Source: an uncultured Alphaproteobacteria bacterium
GTDB lineage: Bacteria; Pseudomonadota; Alphaproteobacteria; Caulobacterales; Caulobacteraceae
Direction: 5' to 3'
NCBI GenBank assembly: GCA_903892305.1
Contig: CAITHQ010000114.1
Location: 1-35,259, forward strand
DNA length: 35,259 nucleotides
The notes below the pieces were generated by a model. It was given only the letters and a program-made list of their open reading frames with translations. It did not search any database and had not been told where the DNA came from. The stretch's first letter is position 1. The number at the start of each line of letters is the position of its first letter. Positions 25,341-33,244 of this stretch are shown piece after piece. A program made the translations under genes and the position numbers.

Positions 25341-25620
25341 TCAGGCCATAAGGGACTTCCACTCAGCTATGGCGGCGTAGCTTAGGTCCTTGTCGCTTTG
25401 CCGGGTGTTTAGGTGGCAAGCTTGGTTGAAGTGGTTGTGAACTGTGCCGTGCACGGAGGCGAGTTTCTGGAGGGTTTTCATCCGCCGGAAACGGAGCATG
25501 GCTTGCCCCTCCTGGTCCGCAGCACGCCATAGATCATGGGTCTGGCCTTTGATCCTGAGCCTCGACTTTGCGCAGCGACAGCGGGTAGCGGACCTACATC
25601 ATGACCACCAGCCAGTTTAA
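25341..25620 (-). pseudogene. IS6-family transposase remnant, copy 3
   Basis: On the minus strand the sequence reads WLVVMM-stop-VRYPLSLRKVE. It then jumps by an internal deletion to THDLWRAADQEGQ and again to AMLRFRRMKTLQKLASVHG, HNHFNQACHLNTRQ and IAEWKSLMA, with TGA at 25341-25343. The order is that of IS6 transposases, with most of the catalytic domain missing. It is more diverged from copies 1 and 2 than they are from each other. No terminal repeat is left. Confidence 0.82.
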
Positions 25621-25717
25621 ACCCGTCCCCTTACTGGGCGGTGCATTTGAGCTGACAATGCCCGCGGCGATGCTGTTCAAGAAGCTGGGCGCCAAACTAG
25701 GCGTCGCCTTCCGCTAA
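25601..25717 (+). other. Short open frame, possible 3' end of a lost gene
   Basis: ATG at 25601 to TAA at 25717 gives 38 residues, MTTSQFKPVPLLGGAFELTM and then MLFKKLGAKLGVAFR. The second half reads like an amphipathic protein C-terminus. Since it meets the IS6 remnant, it may be the tail of a gene cut by the insertion. I do not recognise it. The remaining 139 bp up to the next gene should hold the promoter of the following operon. Confidence 0.25.
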
Positions 25718-25856
25718 GCCGGTCCTCCCACGTTGATTTCCGTTGCCACCGCTGGCGCTTTCAGCAAAAATGTTTCCGGTCACGATCCTGCCCCGGCCTC
25801 GATGCCGGATCGACAGAGGTCGCAACGCAACAATATAAGATCCTGGGGAGGATCCA

Positions 25857-26849
25857 ATGGACGCGACTCGAAGAGAGGCGCTGTTCGGCGCGGCGGCGGT
25901 GGCTGCGACGTCAGGGACTGCGACGTCAGGGACAGCGGGACGGGCCCTGGCGACGCCGAATATTGGGAGCCCGGTCAAGACCCTGTTCTGGACCGCCAGC
26001 GTCACCCCCTGCGACAAGAACCTGAAGTTCGATCCGGGCGCTTTCCGGGACATCCTGGCTTGGTTCAAACACTGCGGTGCCGACGGGGTCGTGGTGCTGG
26101 GCACCAGCGGCGAGTTCCCGTCCTTCTCGGTGGCCGAGCGGCGGCAGATCGCTGAGACTGCCCTAAAGGACAAGAACGGCCTGAACGTCATCATCGGCCC
26201 GGGCACGAGCAACATCGCCGAGACGATTGAACTGGCCAAACACGCCGAGGATCACGGGGCCGACGGCCTGCTGGTGATCCCGCCGTTCTACTACAACGAT
26301 CCGGCCGCGGAAGGTCTGACCCGCTACTATACGATGCTGTTCGACAAGGTGCGGGTTCCGATCAACCTCTACCATATCCCCGGCACGTCGGAGGCGCCCA
26401 TCAGCCTGGAGCTGATCAAGAGCTTGGCCCACTATCCGAATCTGGCCGGCATCAAGGATTCCAGCGGCAAGGTCGAAGGCTACAAGGCCTTCGTGGAGGC
26501 TTTCCCGGACCTCAACATGCGGACTGGCACCAACAACAATCTAGAGCAGGCCTTCGACCACGGCATGGGCGCGATCCTAGCCGACGGTAACGTCTTCACC
26601 AAGCTCTGCGCCGACGTCTTCACCGCCTGGCGGGCCAAGCAGGACTACATGCCGGCGCTGGAGAAACTGCGGGCGGTGCAGCGGGACATGCGCGGCATGG
26701 GGATCAATTCCTACGGACCGATGAAGTATGCGCTGAGCCTGCAGATGGGCGGACCTCAAACCTATCAGCGGCCACCGCACCTTGACGTCACGCCCGAGCA
26801 GAAGGCCGCCATCAAGTCGGCCCTCGATAAGATCAAGGATATGGCCTGA
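25857..26849 (+). CDS. Exported DapA/NanA-fold aldolase (dihydrodipicolinate synthase family)
   Basis: A GGGGAGGA site precedes the ATG. The 330-residue protein has a Tat-like leader (TRREALFGAAAVAATSG), then a TIM barrel of the DHDPS/N-acetylneuraminate lyase superfamily. Its marks are LGTSGEFPSFSVAER, ADGLLVIPPFYYND, NLYHIPG with Tyr172, and AGIKDSSG with the Schiff-base Lys200. The family makes or cleaves bonds with pyruvate or a related keto acid. Most members are cytoplasmic, so an exported one is unusual. A 15-bp direct duplication (GCGACGTCAGGGACT/A) in the leader gives ATSGTATSGTA. It overlaps the next gene by 1 bp (TGATG), forming an operon with a PQQ dehydrogenase and a cytochrome-NHL protein. 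The substrate is unknown. Confidence 0.88.
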   Translation: MDATRREALFGAAAVAATSGTATSGTAGRALATPNIGSPVKTLFWTASVTPCDKNLKFDPGAFRDILAWFKHCGADGVVVLGTSGEFPSFSVAERRQIAETALKDKNGLNVIIGPGTSNIAETIELAKHAEDHGADGLLVIPPFYYNDPAAEGLTRYYTMLFDKVRVPINLYHIPGTSEAPISLELIKSLAHYPNLAGIKDSSGKVEGYKAFVEAFPDLNMRTGTNNNLEQAFDHGMGAILADGNVFTKLCADVFTAWRAKQDYMPALEKLRAVQRDMRGMGINSYGPMKYALSLQMGGPQTYQRPPHLDVTPEQKAAIKSALDKIKDMA

Positions 26850-28900
26850 TGGGTCCCTTGCGTATCATCGGCGGGGCGCTCGCCGCCCTGGCGCTCACCG
26901 CCGCCGCCCAGGCCCAGACGCCGGCTAGGGACGTCGAGTGGCCCAGCTACACCGCCGATCTGGCGGGCAGCCGCTACCGGCCGCTGGACCAGATCAATGC
27001 GTCGAACTTCAAGGACCTGGAGGTGGCCTGGCGGTTCAAGACCGACGCCATCGGCAACCGTCCGGAGTTCAAGCTGGAGGGCACGCCGCTTATGGTAGGT
27101 GGCGTGGTCTACGCCACCGCGGGCTCCCGGCGCGGGGTGGTCGCCCTGGACGCCGCCACCGGCGAACTGTTGTGGATGCATTCCGAGCACGAGGGCGCGC
27201 GGGCCGGGGCCTCACCCCGGCAGCTGTCTGGGCGTGGGCTGTCCTATTGGAGCCACGGCGACCAGCAGCGGGTGCTTTATGTGACCACCGGCTACCGGCT
27301 GATCTCGCTGGACGCCAAGACCGGCCAGCCGGTCGAGGGTTTCGGGACCGCTGGGGTAGTGGACCTGAAGCAGGACTTCGACCAGGAGATCTGGCCTGAC
27401 CTGGTGAACGGCGAGGCGGGATATCACGCCGCCCCGGTGATCGCAGGCAATACGATCATCATCGGCACGGCCTTCCGCGAGGGCTTCACCCCGGCGCGCA
27501 AGGCCAACACCAAGGGCTATGTACGGGCCTATGACGTGCGTACCGGCAAGCGGCTTTGGACCTTCCATACCATCCCGAAGAAGGGCGAATTTGGCTATGA
27601 TACCTGGCTGAACGGCTCGGCGGAGACCACAGGCAACACCGCCGTCTGGACCCAGATCACTGTCGATGAGGCCCTGAACACCGCCTATCTGGCGGTGGAG
27701 TCGCCCACCAGCGACTTCTATGGCGGACACCGTCACGGCAACGGCCTCTACGGCAACAGCCTTGTGGCGGTCGACCTGACGACGGGTGAGCGCAAGTGGC
27801 ACTTCCAAGTCATCCACCACGAGATCTGGGACTACGACAATTCCTCTGCCCCTCTGCTGATGGACATCAAGGTCAAGGGCAAGGCCATCAAGGCCGTGGC
27901 CCTGCCCAGCAAGCAGGGCTTCCTCTACGTCTTCGACCGGGTGACGGGTAAGCCGGTCTGGCCGATGCCGGAGACCAAGGTCCCGGCTGGCGACGTGCCC
28001 GGCGAATGGTACGCCCCAACCCAACCGATCCCCTCCAAGCCCGTGGCATACGCCCGCAATGGCGTCGCAGAGAGCGACCTGATCGACTTCACCCCGGCGC
28101 TGCACGCCAAGGCCCTGGCGCTGGCCAAGAATTACAAACTGGGCCCGGTCTACACGCCTCCGGTGGTGAGCCAGCAGCCGGGGCCGCTCGGTCTGCTGAG
28201 CTATTCGGCGCAAGGCGGCACCAACTGGCCGGGCGGGTCCTTCGATCCGGAGACTCACACCGCCTACATCTATGCCTGCAACGCCTGCCTGGGGGCCTAT
28301 GGCCTGCAGCCGGCACCGGAGGGGATGAGCGATCTCTCCTGGGTGGTGGGCGTCGCTGGCCAGCCGGTGGTGATGATCAAGGGGCCCGGCGACGGGGTAG
28401 GGGCCGACGCGCCGCCGCCGCCGAAAACGCCGCCCTCGGCCAATGCGGGGACCGGCCGTTTGACGGTCGATGGTCTGCCGCTGCTGAAGCCGCCCTATTC
28501 GACCATCAGCGCCATCAACCTCGATAGCGGCGATATCATCTGGCAGATCCCCGCAGGCGAGACGCCGGACTTCATCCGCAATAACCCGGCGCTGAAGGGG
28601 CTGAATATCCCGCGCACCGGCCAGAGCGGCTATCAGATCGGCACCCTGGTGACCAAGTCGCTCGTGATCGCCGGCGACGGCCTGGTGACCACCACCGCCG
28701 ACCATCCTCGCGGAGCCATGCTGCGGGCCTATGACAAAGCGACCGGCAAGGAGGTGGGTGCCGTCTGGATGCCCGCCCCACAGTCGGGCTCGCCGATGAC
28801 CTACAGCCTGAACGGCAAGCAGTACCTGATCGTGGCGGTGAGCGGCGGCGCCTATTCGGGCGAGTACATCGCCTACACCCTGCCGTCGGCCGACAACTAG
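26849..28900 (+). CDS. PQQ-dependent dehydrogenase, soluble glucose dehydrogenase-like type
   Basis: The 683-residue exported protein (leader LRIIGGALAALALTAAAQA-Q) is an eight-bladed quinoprotein propeller: VEWPSYTADLAGSRYRPLDQ, VVALDAATGELLW, YVRAYDVRTGKRLWTFHT, FQVIHHEIWDYDNSSAPLL and QGGTNWPGGSFDPETH. It has a CNAC pair but no adjacent Cys-Cys of the alcohol dehydrogenase type, and no membrane helices or cytochrome domain, so it resembles the periplasmic part of membrane glucose dehydrogenases. It oxidises an alcohol or sugar using PQQ and should hand electrons to a partner. The next gene encodes a cytochrome c domain 11 bp downstream, which is the likely acceptor. It is co-translated with the aldolase gene. 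Confidence 0.92.
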   Translation: MGPLRIIGGALAALALTAAAQAQTPARDVEWPSYTADLAGSRYRPLDQINASNFKDLEVAWRFKTDAIGNRPEFKLEGTPLMVGGVVYATAGSRRGVVALDAATGELLWMHSEHEGARAGASPRQLSGRGLSYWSHGDQQRVLYVTTGYRLISLDAKTGQPVEGFGTAGVVDLKQDFDQEIWPDLVNGEAGYHAAPVIAGNTIIIGTAFREGFTPARKANTKGYVRAYDVRTGKRLWTFHTIPKKGEFGYDTWLNGSAETTGNTAVWTQITVDEALNTAYLAVESPTSDFYGGHRHGNGLYGNSLVAVDLTTGERKWHFQVIHHEIWDYDNSSAPLLMDIKVKGKAIKAVALPSKQGFLYVFDRVTGKPVWPMPETKVPAGDVPGEWYAPTQPIPSKPVAYARNGVAESDLIDFTPALHAKALALAKNYKLGPVYTPPVVSQQPGPLGLLSYSAQGGTNWPGGSFDPETHTAYIYACNACLGAYGLQPAPEGMSDLSWVVGVAGQPVVMIKGPGDGVGADAPPPPKTPPSANAGTGRLTVDGLPLLKPPYSTISAINLDSGDIIWQIPAGETPDFIRNNPALKGLNIPRTGQSGYQIGTLVTKSLVIAGDGLVTTTADHPRGAMLRAYDKATGKEVGAVWMPAPQSGSPMTYSLNGKQYLIVAVSGGAYSGEYIAYTLPSADN

Positions 28901-28911
28901 GGACCGCGAAG

Positions 28912-30351
28912 ATGCGTAAGAGCCTGGTGTTCGCTGGCGTCCTAGCGGCGGGTGGGTTGGCGATGACCACCGGCAAGCCCATGGCCCAGGACGCCACCCG
29001 CTCGGTCTGGGACGGGGTCTATACCGAGGCCCAGGCACAGCGGGGGCAGGCGGCCTACGCTCAGTCCTGCGGCCTGTGCCACGGGGTGGGCCTGACCGGC
29101 CTGGGGGAAGCCAAGCCCCTGACCGGGCCGGAGTTCATGTCCAACTGGAACGGCCTGACCATGGCCGACCTGTTCGACCGGACACGTACCACCATGCCGC
29201 TGAACAAGCCGCGGTCGCTGACCAAGGAGCAGTACGCCGACGTTCTGGCCTACCTGCTGAAGTTCGACGGCTTCCCGGCGGGGCAGAGCGAACTGCCGGC
29301 CAGGAGCGAGATGCTGGCGGGGGTGAAGATCGACGCCTTCAAGCCCAGTACGGCCCAGTCGGTGACGGGCGCCAGCGCCGACGCGGCGGCGACCGTGGCC
29401 GATCCCAACGGCGCGCCGAACGCCTACACCGCCGACCCCGGGTTCTTCAAACTTCCGACGGGCCGGACCATGGGCTCTACCAGCGCGGTGGCGACCGACA
29501 GCCGCGGCCACATCTGGATCGCCGACCGGTGCGGCGCCAACAACTGCGCCGGCAGCAGCCTCGATCCGATCCTGGAGTTCGACGCCAAAGGCAATTTCAT
29601 CAAGGCCTTCGGGGCCGGGATGCTGCTGTTTCCCCACGGCATGCTCGTCGACTCCAAGGACCATATCTGGCTGACAGATGGCCATTCGGACGGGACCAAG
29701 GGCGCCCAGGTGTTCGAGTTCGACAACACCGGGAAGCTCCTGCGGACGCTCGGCAAGGCTGGGGTCTCCGCCGAAGGGCCCCACACCTTCGCCGAACCCA
29801 ACGCCGTGCTGGTGACCAAGGACGGAACCATCTTCGTCGCCGACGGCCATACCCCGTACAAGGGCGCGGCGCGGATCGTAAAGTTCGACAAGTCCGGCAA
29901 GTTCCTTAAGCAATGGGGCGGCCACGGTGCCGGTCCCGGACAACTGGAGGTACCCCATACGCTGGCGATGGATTCCAAGGGGCGGCTGTTCGTCGGCGAC
30001 CGCTGGAACAACCGCATCCAGGTCTTCGACCAGGAGGGCAAGCTGCTGGCGACTTGGGATCAGTTCGGCCGGCCGAGCGGCATGTTCATCGACAGAAGCG
30101 ACGTGCTCTATGTCGCCGACTCCGAGTCACGAAACCCCGAGGGCTACGGCCACCATCCGGGCTGGGCCCGGGGCATCCGCATCGGCAGCGCCAAGACCGG
30201 CGCGGTGACCGCCTTCATCCGCGACACCGAGCCCAATCCGGACAAAGCCGCGACGAGCGGGGCGGAGGGGGTCTGGGCTGACCGCCACGGCGTGATCTAC
30301 GGCGCCCAGGTCCAACAGAAGACCGTGGTCCGCTACACCCAGCCCCGATGA
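28912..30351 (+). CDS. Cytochrome c fused to an NHL/six-bladed beta-propeller
   Basis: The 479-residue exported protein has a leader (SLVFAGVLAAGGLAMTTGKPMAQ). A cytochrome c domain follows with SCGLCHG (Cys53, Cys56, His57) and a likely axial Met in TTMPLNKPR. After a linker, NHL-type propeller repeats run from about residue 180: SRGHIWIADRCG, DSKDHIWLTDGH, KDGTIFVADGHT, DSKGRLFVGDRWNNRIQVFD and DRSDVLYVADSES. The propeller resembles those of peptidyl-hydroxyglycine lyase-like and SMP-30-like proteins. With the PQQ dehydrogenase gene 11 bp upstream, the cytochrome part probably accepts its electrons, and the propeller may act on the product, for example a lactone. That assignment is inference. 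Confidence 0.87.
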   Translation: MRKSLVFAGVLAAGGLAMTTGKPMAQDATRSVWDGVYTEAQAQRGQAAYAQSCGLCHGVGLTGLGEAKPLTGPEFMSNWNGLTMADLFDRTRTTMPLNKPRSLTKEQYADVLAYLLKFDGFPAGQSELPARSEMLAGVKIDAFKPSTAQSVTGASADAAATVADPNGAPNAYTADPGFFKLPTGRTMGSTSAVATDSRGHIWIADRCGANNCAGSSLDPILEFDAKGNFIKAFGAGMLLFPHGMLVDSKDHIWLTDGHSDGTKGAQVFEFDNTGKLLRTLGKAGVSAEGPHTFAEPNAVLVTKDGTIFVADGHTPYKGAARIVKFDKSGKFLKQWGGHGAGPGQLEVPHTLAMDSKGRLFVGDRWNNRIQVFDQEGKLLATWDQFGRPSGMFIDRSDVLYVADSESRNPEGYGHHPGWARGIRIGSAKTGAVTAFIRDTEPNPDKAATSGAEGVWADRHGVIYGAQVQQKTVVRYTQPR

Positions 30352-30433
30352 TCTAGGTCACGATGTGCCGGCCTGCATCGCCGCGAGCAGTGGTGTCAGT
30401 CGAACGGCAATCGGTCTCCAGTTGGCACCGTCT

Positions 30434-30487
30434 GATAAACTTGAAACTGTTTTCGCAATGCGGAGCGAGGGCAGGGACCTCGCTCCC
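30434..30487. repeat. Dispersed palindromic repeat, copy B (best preserved)
   Basis: GATAAAC, a 21-bp spacer ending in TGC, then GGAGCGAGG (30462-30470), GCAGGGA, CCTCGCTCC (30478-30486), a perfect 9-bp stem with a 7-nt loop. It lies 80 bp after the cytochrome-NHL operon. No IS remnant is next to this copy. It could work as a 3' stabiliser or terminator, but no T run follows. The rest of the 241-bp gap shows no gene. Confidence 0.75.
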
Positions 30488-30592
30488 GATCGACCCGCCT
30501 ACGGCAGATATCGGCGGTGGGGCCTAGTCGGAAAGGGGATCTCGCCATCGAGGGGCAGAGGTCTGGTGACATTTCAATCTGACGACGCCTAC

Positions 30593-31201
30593 TCACGCGC
30601 GCCTCAGACGCAGAACCCTCGAAAGGGCGTACCCAAAAATCAGCCCGTGTCCGATCACGGCGAGCCCGAGGGCGATCAGGTGCGTAACCAGGGGTTGGGA
30701 TGAAGTCACCAAGCCTGCACAGCTCAAGGGAATGAAAATGATGACACTGGTTACCAATCCAGGATTGTAGCCAAACCGGAATATGCCCACGGTATGCACC
30801 ACTGCGTTCACGAGCATCATATAAAAGGCAAGGAGGGCAAGTTCGAACCTCCCAAACGCCGCGCTGATCAATGCGCCGGCATCTATGCCCCAGACAATTG
30901 GAACGTTGATCCAGAAGACTGCGGCGGGCGTTAGAGCCTCGACCCCACCAAATACTCTTTGATTTACGAAAAGCCGAAATCGATCCCGCCAATGCTCTTC
31001 AATCTGATGAAACATGTAAGCCGGAGAAAGGAGAAAAATCAGCAGAACAGGCACTGACATTTTCGGCAGTATAAGGGGAAGGATCCCCAAAGCTGGACCC
31101 ATTACGATGGCAATCCAAAGCCAATTTCTGATGAACAAAGCTGCCATTTCTCGAAACGGTGACTTCAAGTCCTCCATTGATCCTTCGGGGCCTGCCTTCA
31201 T
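30593..31201 (-). CDS. HXXEE-domain integral membrane protein
   Basis: I prefer the ATG ending at 31201, which follows AGGGA at 8 nt; the ATG ending at 31177 is also possible. The 202-residue product has about six hydrophobic segments (FIRNWLWIAIVMGPALGILPLIL, VPVLLIFLLSPAYMF, LALLAFYMMLVNAVVHTVGI, VTSVIIFIPLSCAGLV, LIALGLAVIGHGLIFGYAL). It has the hallmark FHQIEEHW, with HxxEE, of a family of unknown function whose conserved His and Glu look like metal or catalytic ligands in the membrane. A TTCCCTG-type repeat cluster lies just upstream and provides part of the putative leader. It appears to be a single gene. Confidence 0.8.
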   Translation of the reverse strand: MKAGPEGSMEDLKSPFREMAALFIRNWLWIAIVMGPALGILPLILPKMSVPVLLIFLLSPAYMFHQIEEHWRDRFRLFVNQRVFGGVEALTPAAVFWINVPIVWGIDAGALISAAFGRFELALLAFYMMLVNAVVHTVGIFRFGYNPGLVTSVIIFIPLSCAGLVTSSQPLVTHLIALGLAVIGHGLIFGYALSRVLRLRRA

Positions 31202-31208
31202 CAATATA

Positions 31209-31403
31209 ATCCCTGATATGACGGTTAAAATTCCCTGCAAAGGGACTACCAATTCCCTGCTAACCCTGGAACAGGGAATTATGCATTGGCGCCGGACAAC
31301 TTGCTGATTTCAGGCGATATTTTCGACCTGGATTTGATCGACAGTACGCTCTCATGGCAATATTTCCCTGAAAAGCGACATTTTTTGTTTTTGCAGGGAA
31401 TTA
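31209..31403. repeat. Cluster of AATTCCCTGC repeats in both orientations
   Basis: AATTCCCTGC occurs at 31229-31238 and 31251-31260, its complement CAGGGAATTA at 31272-31281 and 31394-31403, and variants at 31209-31215 and 31361-31374. The pair AATTCCCTG (31251-31259) and CAGGGAATT (31272-31280) makes a 9-bp inverted repeat with a 12-bp spacer. Translations such as LEQGI and LQGIT are by-products. I recall similar TTCCCTG/CAGGGAA clusters scattered in alphaproteobacterial genomes. About 195 bp after it (31404-31597) shows no gene. Confidence 0.75.
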
Positions 31404-31597
31404 CGGGTTTTCAGTTGGGGCCTGCTGAAAGGCACACTTCTGATATGGGCCTGGAGAAATTGGGCGAATGTTCTGGAGATTTCCGCATAACCGGCATATC
31501 CGGAGAGCAGGGCGTGGCTCTCTGGCTTCGGTAAGGCTCTGATTTTTCGGATATTCTCACCGCCCCAGTCGTACACTCGGAATTGAGTGGGACTGCG

Positions 31598-31673
<76 letters not shown>

Positions 31674-31768
31674 ATGCGCGGTCCAAACACTTTGCGGTGG
31701 TCGGAGGCAAGGGCGCGGAACATACTGCAAGCGGCGATGAAAGCAAGGCGCGAAAGCGGAAGAATGTG

Positions 31769-32116
31769 ATGGCGAAGCGGAACCTCAGCGGCGCGGTGAA
31801 TTTTCAGTATCTGGAGGATTATACCGCTGGCGATGCCCAAGTGATCGATGAGGTCCTGAGCCTATTTCGAGAGCAGGCGCGGGTTTGGCTGCCCCTGCTT
31901 GATCCGGCGGTGGAGGGTTGGCAGGACGCGGTCCACACCATCAAGGGCACAGCGCGGGCTGTGGGGGCCTTTGATCTGGGCGATGTCTGCCAGGTTTGCG
32001 AGAACGAGGGCCCCCACCGTCTGGTCGCGGTGCGCGACGCCCTTGATGCGGCCCTACAAGATGTGGCGGCCTATGCCCATGAGCGGGCCCTGAATTTTCT
32101 GAAGGGTAAGGGCTAG
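31769..32116 (+). CDS. Stand-alone Hpt (histidine phosphotransfer) protein
   Basis: The start at 31769 has GGAAGA just upstream. The 115-residue helical protein contains AVHTIKGTARAVGAFDLGDVC, the Hpt signature, with phospho-accepting His56. VIDEVLSLFREQARVWLPLL forms the preceding helix and VRDALDAALQDVAAYAHE a later one. It would carry phosphoryl groups between response regulators and a hybrid kinase in a phosphorelay. No kinase or receiver gene is adjacent, so partners are elsewhere. Its 3' end overlaps the end of the convergent LysR gene by 4 bp. Confidence 0.85.
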   Translation: MAKRNLSGAVNFQYLEDYTAGDAQVIDEVLSLFREQARVWLPLLDPAVEGWQDAVHTIKGTARAVGAFDLGDVCQVCENEGPHRLVAVRDALDAALQDVAAYAHERALNFLKGKG

Positions 32117-33069
32117 ATACCCGCCCCATTGTCGATGGCCCGCAAGGCCTCTTCGTGGGCGGTGGCCTCGGCGGTGATCCAGGCGATGAAGGCCTTAACC
32201 TGGGGCAGCCGTCCTTTGGCCTTGGGGTGGACCAGATAATAGGCAAAATCCACGGCAGTGGAGATTTGCAGGGGCGAGATCAGCCGCCCGGCATCTAGGT
32301 CATCCTGGGCGATGGTGCGCTTGGCCAGGGCCACGCCGCGGCCATTGACGGCGGCCTCGATGACAAGGCTGGACTGGTTGAACCGGGGTCCCCTGGCCCC
32401 GTCGACGCTTCTCATGCCCCGCGCCGCAAGCCACATGGTCCAGTCGGGGCAGCTGTCGTCGGGATCTGGAGACCCATCATGCAGCAGCACATGATTGGCC
32501 AGGTCACTTGGGGCATTGAGCGGGTTTTGGGCGTGAAGGTCTGGACTGATCACCGGAATAACCGTCTCGCTGATCAGGCGATGAACTTCCAGGCCAGGAT
32601 AGCGGCCGCCCCCATAGCGAATAGCCATGTCGACCTCGCCGGCGGAAAGATCGACCAGCTCAAGCCCGGCAGAGAGCCAGACATCGATTTGGGGATGTTT
32701 TTGTTCAAACGTGCCCAGGCGCGGCACCAGCCATTTCGCCGCAAAGGAGGGCGCTGCTGTCAGAGTCAGTCGACGCCCGTCCACAGCTGCGGTCAGCATG
32801 GAGGCAGCTTCGGCCAAACGATCAAAGGCCTCGCGCAGGGCCGGCAGGGCCGTCTGAGCCGCGTCGGTCAGCAACAGGCCCTTGGGCGTGCGCTTGAACA
32901 GGGGTGCTCCTACATAGTCTTCCAGGTTCTGGATCTGCTGGCTGACCGCGCCCGGCGTCACGGTAAGTTCCTCGGCGGCCCGAGAAAAATTGAGGTGCCT
33001 GGCGGCGGACTCGAAGGCTCGCAGGGCGTTCAGAGGCGGCAGCCGGCGACGATCGCTATTTCGTTCCAC
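32113..33069 (-). CDS. LysR-family regulator, GcvA-like
   Basis: A GTG start follows AGGAAA. The 318-residue protein has an N-terminal winged helix-turn-helix: LPPLNALRAFESAARHLNFSRAAEELTVTPGAVSQQIQNLEDYVG. The opening LPPLNALRAFE is typical of the GcvA group. Then comes a two-lobed effector-binding domain (RRLTLTAAPSFAAKWLVPRLG, DMAIRYGGGRYPGLE, GRGVALAKRTIAQDDLDAGRLI). It is divergent from the siroheme/sulfite reduction operon, 175 bp apart, so it may regulate it, though sulfur regulators of the CysB type differ in sequence. A glycine- or amino-acid-like effector is as likely. Confidence 0.92.
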   Translation of the reverse strand: MERNSDRRRLPPLNALRAFESAARHLNFSRAAEELTVTPGAVSQQIQNLEDYVGAPLFKRTPKGLLLTDAAQTALPALREAFDRLAEAASMLTAAVDGRRLTLTAAPSFAAKWLVPRLGTFEQKHPQIDVWLSAGLELVDLSAGEVDMAIRYGGGRYPGLEVHRLISETVIPVISPDLHAQNPLNAPSDLANHVLLHDGSPDPDDSCPDWTMWLAARGMRSVDGARGPRFNQSSLVIEAAVNGRGVALAKRTIAQDDLDAGRLISPLQISTAVDFAYYLVHPKAKGRLPQVKAFIAWITAEATAHEEALRAIDNGAGI

Positions 33070-33244
33070 GAGTTTTCCTGACAGCCCCTAGAGAAGTCCT
33101 TGGCTTGCGAATTGGGGCTCATGCGACGTATTTGCAAGGTCAGATCGACGTTTCAGATGTTTTCCTGCGTCTTGTCCTTAAAGCGTCAGGCGCGTTTGTC
33201 GCCGGTCTCCCCTGGCTCGACACTGTATTAGAGAAGCTATTCCT

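Noticed and set aside
27212-29038. 608-residue minus-strand ORF
   Set aside because: It is antisense to the PQQ dehydrogenase and cytochrome-NHL genes, whose motifs are unambiguous; its composition is that of a GC-rich shadow frame.
31209-31403. CRISPR array
   Set aside because: The repeats are only about 10 bp, in both orientations and unevenly spaced, with no cas genes nearby.
31286-31534. 82-residue plus-strand ORF in the repeat region
   Set aside because: Its sequence is built from the TTCCCTG repeats (LQGIT) with no ribosome binding site.
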